Of a DNA stretch of 6,141 bases, positions 1 through 5,209 are shown piece after piece (position 1 is the stretch's first letter; every line of letters begins with the position of its first letter). This DNA comes from Caldisericota bacterium. GTDB lineage: Bacteria > Bipolaricaulota > Bipolaricaulia > Bipolaricaulales > Bipolaricaulaceae. The notes beneath the pieces were generated by a model, which saw nothing but the letters and a program-made list of their open reading frames with translations, was not told the DNA's origin and ran no database searches. A program made the position numbers and the translations under genes. The DNA lies in the NCBI GenBank assembly GCA_013151115.1, contig JAADIW010000056.1, positions 3,926 to 10,066 of the forward strand, read 5' to 3'.

Positions 1-152
1 TGGCCGCGACCCACCTCTACTGGGGCTTCGCCGAGGCCCTGAAGCCGCTCCTCACGAGGCTGACGGCCTTCCACTCCGGGCTCGTGGGCGACTACGTGGG
101 CTGGCTCCTCGTCGTCCTCGTCGTCGCCGTGCTGGTGGTGATGCTCTCATGA
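1..152 (+). CDS. 3' end of an antiporter-like membrane subunit of the hydrogenase (partial)
   Basis: Open at the left edge; the first full codon is at position 3 and the TGA at 150-152 ends a 49-residue tail. The visible part is a moderately polar stretch (around FAEALKPLLTRLTAFHSG) followed by a strongly hydrophobic segment of about 20 residues rich in Val and Leu, which reads as one C-terminal transmembrane helix. An amphipathic stretch with a 'xSGxxxxY' turn before a last helix resembles the C-terminus of NuoL/HyfB/MrpD-type antiporter subunits, or MbhI, which carries the lateral helix and last membrane segment in Mbh complexes. Its stop overlaps the next start as ATGA, so it belongs to the same operon. 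Inferred role: part of the ion-translocating membrane arm. Too little is present to decide between an MbhH-like, MbhI-like or fused NuoL-like protein. Confidence 0.7.
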   Translation, partial: AATHLYWGFAEALKPLLTRLTAFHSGLVGDYVGWLLVVLVVAVLVVMLS

Positions 153-610
153 AGCGGACGGAACTCCTCGAGCGGCTGAAGTTATCCGGGCTCAAGCGGG
201 CCCTATGGGTTTACCACCTCAACACGGGCGGCTGCAACGGCTGTGACATAGAGATCCTCGCCGCCCTCACTCCCCGCTACGACGTGGAGCGATTCGGGAT
301 AAAGCTCGTGGGATCACCGCGGCATGCCGATGTGCTCCTGGTCACGGGAACGGTGACGAGGCCCATGTACGAGAGGGTGAAGCGCATCTACGCCCAGACG
401 CCCGATCCCAAGGTCGTGATCGCCATCGGAGGTTGCGCCTCGACCAGCGGGGTCTTCTACGAGTCCTACAACGTGCTCGGCCCGGTGGACAACGTGATCC
501 CGGTGGATGTCTACGTTCCCGGTTGTCCCCCGCGTCCCGAAGCGATCATCGACGGGGTCGTGAAGGCGGTGGCGAAGTTGGAACGACTCATGGAGGGGAA
601 GGAAGGATGA
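149..610 (+). CDS. mbhJ: Group 4 [NiFe] hydrogenase small subunit (NuoB/EchC/MbhJ-like)
   Basis: A 153-residue soluble Fe-S protein of the NuoB / 20-kDa family. It binds the [4Fe-4S] cluster closest to the NiFe site and hands electrons to the large subunit on the cytoplasmic face of the membrane. All four expected cysteines are visible: Cys29 and Cys32 in NTGGCNGCDIEIL, Cys96 in IGGCAS, and Cys126 in VPGCPPRPE. The 'NTGxCNGCDIEIL' form is typical of Ech/Mbh-type hydrogenases. There is no twin-arginine signal, as expected for group 4 enzymes. The ATG overlaps the upstream stop as ATGA, and GGTGGTGA at 134-141, 7 nt upstream, is a plausible SD. The length is near the family norm. The symbol rests on similarity and on the J-K-L-M-N gene order; echC or a generic nuoB-like label would also be defensible. 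Confidence 0.93.
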   Translation: MKRTELLERLKLSGLKRALWVYHLNTGGCNGCDIEILAALTPRYDVERFGIKLVGSPRHADVLLVTGTVTRPMYERVKRIYAQTPDPKVVIAIGGCASTSGVFYESYNVLGPVDNVIPVDVYVPGCPPRPEAIIDGVVKAVAKLERLMEGKEG

Positions 611-1149
611 GGGCGGAAGAGGTCCTGGCGGCCCTCCGGGGGAAGTTGGGGGAGCGGCTCCGGAATCCCGAGGTAAGGGCCGAGACCGTGGGATACAGGC
701 GCCTCCGGGAACGTGAGTGTCTGTGGGCCGAGATCGGCCGGGAGGACCTGCTGGAGGCGGTCCGGACCCTGAAGGAGCTCGCCCCGCTCCACATCTCGAT
801 CATCTCCGGGGCCGACGTGGGGGACCGGATCGAGCTCATCTACCACCTCGGGGTGGGGTACGGGACGGAGACCGGCGAGGTGATGGTGAACCTGCGGCTG
901 ACCGTCCCCAAGGATGACCCCGTGGTCCCCTCACTCTGCGACATCCTCCCTGGGGCCCAGACCACCGAGCGGGAGAAGATCGAGTTCCTGGGGGTGGAGT
1001 TCGAGGGGATCCCCGACACGAGGAAGCTCTTCCTCCCCGATGACCTGCCCGTCCACCCCTGGCGGAAGGACGAGCCGGAACTCGCGGGGTACGTGCGCCG
1101 TACGGTGGCGTGGGAGGAAAAGGGAGATGAGGGAAAAGGTGAAGCCTGA
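607..1149 (+). CDS. mbhK: Group 4 hydrogenase NuoC-like subunit (30-kDa family, MbhK/EchD-like)
   Basis: A 180-residue protein of the complex I 30-kDa family, a structural subunit that docks against the large subunit in Ech/Mbh hydrogenases and complex I. The family signature lies near the C-terminus: TEREKIEFLGVEFEGIPDTR, then LFLPDDLPVHPWRKDE. The N-terminal half (about residues 1-100) has the alternating strand/helix pattern of the NuoC fold. The reading frame stays open upstream to 433, but the ATG at 607 is the better start: it overlaps the mbhJ stop as ATGA, GGAGG lies at 592-596, and the upstream extension would only be a shadow of mbhJ. The 3' end overlaps the large-subunit gene by 23 bp. 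No metal-binding motif is seen, as expected for this family. Confidence 0.9.
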   Translation: MRAEEVLAALRGKLGERLRNPEVRAETVGYRRLRERECLWAEIGREDLLEAVRTLKELAPLHISIISGADVGDRIELIYHLGVGYGTETGEVMVNLRLTVPKDDPVVPSLCDILPGAQTTEREKIEFLGVEFEGIPDTRKLFLPDDLPVHPWRKDEPELAGYVRRTVAWEEKGDEGKGEA

Positions 1150-2461
1150 AGAGATGGCCGAGGCCAACGAACGCGCACCGGCCTGCTCCACCTGCTTCGA
1201 GGTCCCCATCGGGCCGATCCATCCGGCCCTGAAGGAGGGCATCCGCTTCACCTTCTGGATCGAGGGGGAGCGGATCCGGAAGGTGGACATCCGCCCCGGG
1301 TTCATGCACCGGGGGATCGAGTTCATGGGGACCAAGCGGAACCTGATCCAGGTCCTATATCTCGCCGAGAGGATCTGCGGTATCTGTTCCATCTCGCACC
1401 CCCTGGCCATCGTTCAGGCGGTGGAGCAGGCCGCGGGGATCGAGGTCCCGCCCCGTGCCCAGTACATCCGTGTGATCATCGGGGAGCTGGAACGGATCCA
1501 CTCGCACCTCCTGTGGGCGGGCGTGGCGGCCCACGAGCTCGGGTTCGATACCCTGTTGCACTACGTGTGGAAGGTGCGCGAGCCGGTCCTCGATCTCCTC
1601 GAGGACTTGACCGGGAACCGTATAAACTACGCCATCCCCATCTACGGGGGCGTTCGCCGCGACGTGCCGCCGGAGAAATATCCCGTGCTGAAGAACGCCC
1701 TGCGCTATTACCGCAGCCTCGTGGACGACTTCGTGAACTTCTTCCTCCGGGATCCCTCCATCGAGGCCCGCACCCGCGGCGTTGGGGTCCTCACGCGCGA
1801 GGAGGCGGACTCCCTCTGTGCCGTGGGGCCCACCGCCCGTGCTTCGGGGCTGCGGAAGGACGTCCGGCAGGATTGGCCGTACTTCGCCTACCCCGACCTC
1901 GGCGTAAGGGCCATCACCCCCGAGGACATGGGCCTCGAGGTCCAGGGAGACGTATACGACCGGATCGTCGTGCGTCTCCTCGAGGTCGTTCAGTCGATCG
2001 AGATCATCGAGCGGTGCCTCGAGGAGATGCCGGACGGGGAGATCATCGCCTTCCCCAAGGTGGCGGCGTTGCTCGCGCACCTCAAGAAGGCGGAGGGCGA
2101 GGGGATCGGCCGCCATGAGGCCCCCCGGGGAGAGGTGATCCACTACATCCGCCTCCAGGCCGACGAGGAGGCCCCGGTGGTGTGGAAGGTGAAGGCGCCC
2201 ACCTACTCCAATCTCATGCCGTGGTATCCCATGTTCCGCGATCAGGAGATCGCCGACATCCCCATCGTCGCCGCCTCCATCGATCCGTGCATCTGTTGCA
2301 TGGAACGCGTGCAAATCGTGCGCGGGGGGCGGGAGGAGACCCTGTGGAAGGAACAACTCCTCGAGCTCTCGTGGGCCAAGACCCGTCGGATCGTCCGGGG
2401 GCTCGGCCCATCACACGTCACGCGTCGCGCGTCGCGGGGAGGTGCCGATGAGCGGCGTTAA
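1127..2461 (+). CDS. mbhL: Group 4 [NiFe] hydrogenase large (catalytic) subunit, MbhL/EchE-like
   Basis: A 444-residue NiFe large subunit of the NuoD / 49-kDa superfamily, catalysing 2H+ + 2e- to H2. Both Ni-Fe ligand pairs are intact: Cys84/Cys87 in ERICGICSISHP and Cys388/Cys391 in DPCICCMERV. Complex I NuoD lacks these cysteines, so this is a hydrogenase. Other family blocks are IGPIHPALKEG (28-38), RPGFMHRGIE (56-65), and RVIIGELERIHSHLL with GNRINYAIPIYGGVRRD in the middle. The start at 1127 is preceded by GGGAGGAAAAGGGAG; a second in-frame ATG at 1154 is possible, and the open frame back to 914 is a shadow of mbhK. In HycE-like relatives a C-terminal peptide is removed after the Arg of CxxCxxR. 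Here that would be Arg394, leaving a 50-residue tail, longer than the roughly 32 in HycE. The last ~17 residues look unrelated to the family and are encoded by a 7-bp repeat and the overlap with the next gene. The N-terminus has an extra CSTC (Cys20/Cys23). Confidence 0.95.
   Translation: MREKVKPEEMAEANERAPACSTCFEVPIGPIHPALKEGIRFTFWIEGERIRKVDIRPGFMHRGIEFMGTKRNLIQVLYLAERICGICSISHPLAIVQAVEQAAGIEVPPRAQYIRVIIGELERIHSHLLWAGVAAHELGFDTLLHYVWKVREPVLDLLEDLTGNRINYAIPIYGGVRRDVPPEKYPVLKNALRYYRSLVDDFVNFFLRDPSIEARTRGVGVLTREEADSLCAVGPTARASGLRKDVRQDWPYFAYPDLGVRAITPEDMGLEVQGDVYDRIVVRLLEVVQSIEIIERCLEEMPDGEIIAFPKVAALLAHLKKAEGEGIGRHEAPRGEVIHYIRLQADEEAPVVWKVKAPTYSNLMPWYPMFRDQEIADIPIVAASIDPCICCMERVQIVRGGREETLWKEQLLELSWAKTRRIVRGLGPSHVTRRASRGGADERR
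2411..2438 (+). repeat. Degenerate 7-bp tandem repeat, four units
   Basis: Four consecutive heptamers match TCACGCG. The unit at 2411 differs at one base (TCACACG), the unit at 2418 is exact, the unit at 2425 differs at one base (TCGCGCG), and the unit at 2432 differs at two (TCGCGGG). The tract encodes the Ser-His-Val-Thr-Arg-Arg-Ala-Ser-Arg part of the large-subunit tail and ends just before the SD of the next gene (GGGGAGG, 2436-2442). The unit is not a multiple of 3, so each gain or loss changes the reading frame of the tail and the position of its stop. Confidence 0.65.
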
Positions 2462-3443
2462 CGCCCTGTGGCAGGCGATATTGGTCCTCGTGGGAGGGGG
2501 TGCCGTGGGGTTCCTGTACAAGGGCCTGGACCGGAAGCTCGCCGCCCGGCTCCAGGGGCGGATCGGCCCCCCGCTGCGGCAGCCCGTGTTGGACGTGGTC
2601 AAGCTCTTGAGCAAGGAGAACATCGTCCCCGGGACGGCGGTCCCCTGGCTCTTCCGGGCCGCCCCCTTCCTCGCCCTCGTCGCCGCCACCACGGCCTTGC
2701 TCTACCTGCCGGTGGGCTCCCTGCGCCCGGTCCTGTCCGGCTACGGGGATCTCGTGCTCCTCCTCTACCTCCTCGCCGTGCCGGCCCTCGCCATGGCCCT
2801 GGGGGGATTCGCCTCCGGCTCCCCATACGCGGTGGTGGGGGCCCAGCGGGAGATCGTGATGATGATGTCGTACGAGTTCCCCTTGGCGATCGCCGCGGTG
2901 GGGATCGCGTGGAGGCTCGCGACCCTGGGGCTGAGCCCCGCCTTCTCCCTCGCCACCATCGCCGCGAATCCCCTATGGGGCTTGGTGGGGCCCCTGGGAT
3001 GGATCGGGCTCCTCTTCCTCTTCGTGGCCCTCCTCGCCGTCACCCCCGCGGAGCTCTCCAAGATCCCGTTCGACATCCCCGAGGCCGAGACCGAGATCGC
3101 CGGCGGGCTCCTGGTGGAGTATTCGGGGGCGAACCTCGCCCTCTTTTACCTCGCCGACGTGATCAAGACGGTGGTGATCGCGGCCTTGGTCGTCGCCCTC
3201 TTCATCCCCTACGGGATCGCGGCGCCGTTGGGCGTCGACGGAGTGGGGGGGCAGGTGCTCGACCTCGCCTTCTTCCTCGTGAAGCTCTTCGGGGTGATCT
3301 TCGTCGCGGTGACGGTGGTGCGCGTGGCCTTCGCCCGCCTCAAGGTGGACCAAGTGGCGCGGTTCTACCTCCTTCCCACGACGCTCCTCGCCCTGGCGGG
3401 CCTGTTCCTGCTCGTGCTCGATAAGGTGGTGATGGGGGCATGA
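2448..3443 (+). CDS. mbhM: Group 4 hydrogenase membrane anchor subunit (NuoH/EchB/MbhM-like)
   Basis: A 331-residue integral membrane protein of the complex I subunit 1 family, with about eight hydrophobic segments. It anchors the catalytic arm in the membrane and forms part of the path coupling electron transfer to ion movement. Family signatures are visible: DRKLAARLQGRIGPPLRQP with DVVKLLSKE near the N-terminus (cytoplasmic loop), AQREIVMMMSYEFPLA in the middle, and PAELSKIPFDIPEAETEIAG followed by EYSG further on. The loop carrying PFDIPEAETE faces the hydrogenase module in relatives. The ATG at 2448 is preferred over the GTG at 2442 because the SD GGGGAGG (2436-2442) would otherwise overlap the start codon. 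It overlaps the large-subunit gene by 14 bp and the next gene by ATGA. Confidence 0.93.
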   Translation: MSGVNALWQAILVLVGGGAVGFLYKGLDRKLAARLQGRIGPPLRQPVLDVVKLLSKENIVPGTAVPWLFRAAPFLALVAATTALLYLPVGSLRPVLSGYGDLVLLLYLLAVPALAMALGGFASGSPYAVVGAQREIVMMMSYEFPLAIAAVGIAWRLATLGLSPAFSLATIAANPLWGLVGPLGWIGLLFLFVALLAVTPAELSKIPFDIPEAETEIAGGLLVEYSGANLALFYLADVIKTVVIAALVVALFIPYGIAAPLGVDGVGGQVLDLAFFLVKLFGVIFVAVTVVRVAFARLKVDQVARFYLLPTTLLALAGLFLLVLDKVVMGA

Positions 3444-3832
3444 TCTTCAAGGCGCTCTTCCTGCAGCTCTTCACCCGGCCGGTGACGAACCGGTTCCCCG
3501 CGAAGTATATGCCCAAGTCCGTGCTCGGGTTCCTGGCGAAGGTGGAAGAGGGGAAGGCGAGACTCGTGCCCCCGGTTCCGGTTACCGAGGGCTTCCGGGG
3601 GAAGATCGCCTACGACCGGGAGAAATGTATCGGCTGCCAGATGTGCATCCGGGTGTGCCCCGCCAGGGTGATCGAGTTCAAACCGGAGGAGAAGAAGATC
3701 CGGATGTACGTCGCCCGCTGCACCTATTGTGCCCAGTGTGTCGACGTATGCCCCGTCGGTGCCCTCGCCCGGAGCCGGGAGTTCCTCCTCGCCGATTACG
3801 ACCGTTTCGCCCCGAACCTGGTGGTGGAGTAG
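3440..3832 (+). CDS. mbhN: Group 4 hydrogenase ferredoxin-type subunit, two [4Fe-4S] (NuoI/EchF/MbhN-like)
   Basis: A 130-residue polyferredoxin-type subunit that takes electrons from reduced ferredoxin and relays them to the MbhJ cluster. Two complete CxxCxxCxxxCP motifs are seen: Cys63/66/69/73 (KCIGCQMCIRVCP) and Cys94/97/100/104 (RCTYCAQCVDVCP). The N-terminal ~50 residues (TRPVTNRFPAKY and following) form the usual extended arm that packs on the membrane subunit. The ATG overlaps the mbhM stop as ATGA, and AAGGTGGTGA at 3423-3432 is a near-consensus SD 7 nt upstream. The gene ends in TAG after a normal-looking C-terminus and is the last of the operon, since the next gene is convergent. 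No diaphorase (NuoE/F/G-like) gene follows within the window, consistent with ferredoxin rather than NADH as electron donor. Confidence 0.94.
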   Translation: MIFKALFLQLFTRPVTNRFPAKYMPKSVLGFLAKVEEGKARLVPPVPVTEGFRGKIAYDREKCIGCQMCIRVCPARVIEFKPEEKKIRMYVARCTYCAQCVDVCPVGALARSREFLLADYDRFAPNLVVE

Positions 3833-3835
3833 CTC

Positions 3836-4042
3836 TCAACGCCCGGACTTCTTGCGGGACGTGCCCTTCCGGGCACGTTTGCGCTCCTCGCGCCTGATGT
3901 ACTCGATGATCGCCTCCACCACCAGGTCGTTGATTGAGCATTTGCGTTTGCGGGCGAGCTTCTTTATGCGCTCGATGGGTTTTAGATGGCGTTTCGACAG
4001 CGGGATATAGACGGAGAGTCTGCGGGTGATCTTCTCGGCCAT
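3836..4042 (-). CDS. Small basic ribbon-helix-helix protein, probable DNA-binding regulator
   Basis: A 68-residue protein that was not matched to a named family member. Its layout fits the ribbon-helix-helix (Arc/MetJ/CopG) fold: a short strand RRLSVYIPL (residues 7-15), a first helix PIERIKKLARKRKC, then SINDLVVEAIIEYIRREE as the second helix starting with an N-cap Ser. The last ~18 residues are almost all Arg, Lys, Ser and Gly, suggesting a flexible nucleic-acid-binding tail. Such proteins bind DNA as dimers through the paired strands. It starts 4 bp after the prfB stop with a perfect SD inside prfB, so it is probably translated from the prfB transcript. An in-frame TGA just upstream of the ATG excludes a longer start. 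No toxin gene is adjacent, so an antitoxin role is not supported. Target and function are unknown. Confidence 0.75.
   Translation of the reverse strand: MAEKITRRLSVYIPLSKRHLKPIERIKKLARKRKCSINDLVVEAIIEYIRREERKRARKGTSRKKSGR
3859..3878 (+). terminator. Possible transcription terminator hairpin of the hydrogenase operon
   Basis: A perfect 8-bp inverted repeat (ACGTGCCC, loop TTCC, GGGCACGT) lies 27 bp after the mbhN stop and is followed by only two further T residues. It lies inside the coding region of the convergent small gene, in its basic C-terminal tail. The stem is GC-rich and well placed to end the plus-strand operon, but the U tract is weak, so this is tentative. Read on the minus strand there is no T run after it. 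Confidence 0.35.
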
Positions 4043-4046
4043 CCTT

Positions 4047-5156
4047 TCACTTCACCTCCTTCTCGGTCCTCGCCACCTCCGCTTCGCCACGCTCGAGCCA
4101 GGCCCAGATGAACGGCCACAGGTCCCCGTCGAGCACGGCCTCCACGTTCCCCACCTCCACCTCGGTGCGGTGGTCGCGCACGAGCCGGTACGGCTGGAGG
4201 ATGTAAGACCTGATTTGGTTCCCCCACTCGATCTCCCGGAGTTCCCCCCGTAGCTCTTCGATCTTCTTGGCCCGGGTCTCCTCCATCAACGCCCGGAGGC
4301 GCGCCTTGAGGATCCGCAGCGCCATCTCCTTGTTCTGGTGTTGAGAGCGCTCGTTCTGACAGGACACGGTGATGCCCGTGGGGATATGGGTGATGCGCAC
4401 GGCGGTCTCGTTCTTCTGCATGTGCTGTCCGCCCGGGCCACCGGCGCGGAAGGTCTCGATCTTCAGGTCCTCCTCTTTGATCTCGATGTCCTCCTCGGGG
4501 ACGATGGGGGTCACGGTCACCGAGGCGAAGGAGGTATGGCGGCGACGGGCGGCATCGAAGGGGGAGATCCGTACCAGCCGGTGCACCCCCGTCTCGCCCT
4601 TCAGGAGCCCGTAGGCGTACGGTCCCTTCACCTCGAGGGTGGCCGATTTGATCCCCGCTTCCTCACCCGGCGTCTCGTCAAGCAGACGCACCTTGAACCC
4701 GGCCCGCTCGCAGAACCGGGTGTACATCCGCAACAACATCTCCGTCCAGTCCTGGGCGTCGGTGCCCCCCGCGCCGGCGTTCAGGGAGATGAAACAATCG
4801 CCGCGGTCGTAGGGGCCGCGCAGGAAGAGGGCTATACGTGCCTTCTTGAAGTCGTCCTGGAGCTCGGAGACGAGCCGTGCCGCCTCCTCCCGGGCGGAGG
4901 TATCGCCCTCCTCGGCGAGGGAGAGTAGGACCTCCGCCTCCTCCACCTTCTCCGCCAATTCCTCCAGGACCCGGACCCGGTCCTTCAGCGATTCGAGCTC
5001 GGCGATGAGGGCGCGCGCCCGTTTCTTGTCGTCCCAGAAGTCCGGCCGTGACATGAGCTTTTCCAGCTCGGAGATGCGCTCCTTCATCCGGGGAAGTTCG
5101 AACACTTCCTCCCAGGCTTTCAAGCGCTCTTTAAGTTCTTTGAGGATATCTTCCAT
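4047..5156 (-). CDS. prfB: Peptide chain release factor 2 (RF2)
   Basis: A 369-residue class I release factor that reads UGA and UAA in the ribosomal A site and triggers peptide release. The N-terminal ~110 residues are the long helical hairpin domain. The stop-recognition tripeptide that defines RF2 is SPF at residues 198-200 (HRLVRISPFDAARRRHTSF). The catalytic GGQ is at residues 242-244 (FRAGGPGGQHMQKNETAVR), followed by ITHIPTGITVSCQNERSQHQN, as in the family. The length matches RF2 (E. coli 365). There is no internal TGA near codon 25, so the autoregulatory +1 frameshift of many prfB genes is absent. The ATG is the only sensible start, since an in-frame TAA lies 6 nt upstream. No SD precedes it. 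It is transcribed divergently from rsmI and followed by the small ribbon-helix-helix gene. Confidence 0.97.
   Translation of the reverse strand: MEDILKELKERLKAWEEVFELPRMKERISELEKLMSRPDFWDDKKRARALIAELESLKDRVRVLEELAEKVEEAEVLLSLAEEGDTSAREEAARLVSELQDDFKKARIALFLRGPYDRGDCFISLNAGAGGTDAQDWTEMLLRMYTRFCERAGFKVRLLDETPGEEAGIKSATLEVKGPYAYGLLKGETGVHRLVRISPFDAARRRHTSFASVTVTPIVPEEDIEIKEEDLKIETFRAGGPGGQHMQKNETAVRITHIPTGITVSCQNERSQHQNKEMALRILKARLRALMEETRAKKIEELRGELREIEWGNQIRSYILQPYRLVRDHRTEVEVGNVEAVLDGDLWPFIWAWLERGEAEVARTEKEVK
4052..4061 (-). promoter_or_regulatory. Perfect Shine-Dalgarno for the small RHH gene, inside prfB
   Basis: On the minus strand the bases read AAGGAGGTGA, fully complementary to the common bacterial 16S rRNA 3' end. 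They lie in the last codons of prfB, and 9 nt separate them from the ATG at 4042. This supports the ATG chosen for the small gene and suggests strong independent initiation as well as coupling to prfB translation. Confidence 0.75.
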
Positions 5157-5166
5157 AGCTTATGCG

Positions 5167-5195
5167 ACTTTAATCAATCGAATTACAGGCCGCAA
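5167..5195 (-). promoter_or_regulatory. Possible prfB promoter
   Basis: On the minus strand, TTGCGG (5190-5195) is followed after 17 bp by TAAAGT (5167-5172), a weak match to a housekeeping sigma promoter (3/6 and 4/6). Transcription would begin about 4 nt before the prfB ATG, giving an almost leaderless mRNA, consistent with the missing SD. It overlaps the rsmI promoter region on the other strand. Confidence 0.3.
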
Positions 5196-5197
5196 GG

Positions 5198-5203
5198 TAT
5201 AAT
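5198..5203 (+). promoter_or_regulatory. Consensus -10 box of rsmI, predicting a leaderless mRNA
   Basis: A perfect TATAAT ends 6 bp before the rsmI ATG at 5210. The usual -10 to start-site distance puts transcription initiation at or next to the A of the ATG. No convincing -35 box is seen at the normal spacing (TCAATC at 5174-5179 is poor). The AAGG at 5194-5197 lies upstream of the expected transcript start, so it would not act as an SD. Confidence 0.6.
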
Positions 5204-5209
5204 TCGCCG

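Noticed and set aside
433..606. Longer start for the NuoC-like subunit
   Set aside because: The extension is an Arg/Gly-rich shadow of mbhJ; the ATG at 607 has an ATGA overlap and an SD.
914..1126. Longer start for the large subunit
   Set aside because: The extension is a Ser/Arg/Pro-rich shadow of mbhK; the ATG at 1127 has a good SD and fits the family N-terminus.
1355..2356. Long minus-strand open frame (333 codons) opposite the large subunit
   Set aside because: A GC-rich shadow of mbhL: rich in His, Asp, Gly and Pro with no family motif, while the plus strand carries clear hydrogenase motifs throughout.
2468..3424. Long plus-strand open frame (318 codons) inside mbhM in another frame
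   Set aside because: Arg, Gly and Pro-rich low-complexity translation; the mbhM frame has the NuoH signatures and membrane segments.
149..3832. Reading the operon as respiratory complex I (nuo)
   Set aside because: The large subunit keeps both CxxC NiFe ligand pairs, the subunits are shorter than Nuo, and no NuoE/F/G-like genes are visible.
4338..4928. Plus-strand open frame (196 codons) opposite prfB
   Set aside because: Shadow of prfB, which has SPF and GGQ motifs and full length.
5171..5185. Operator-like inverted repeat TAAT...ATTA between prfB and rsmI
   Set aside because: Only 4-bp arms in AT-rich DNA; expected by chance.
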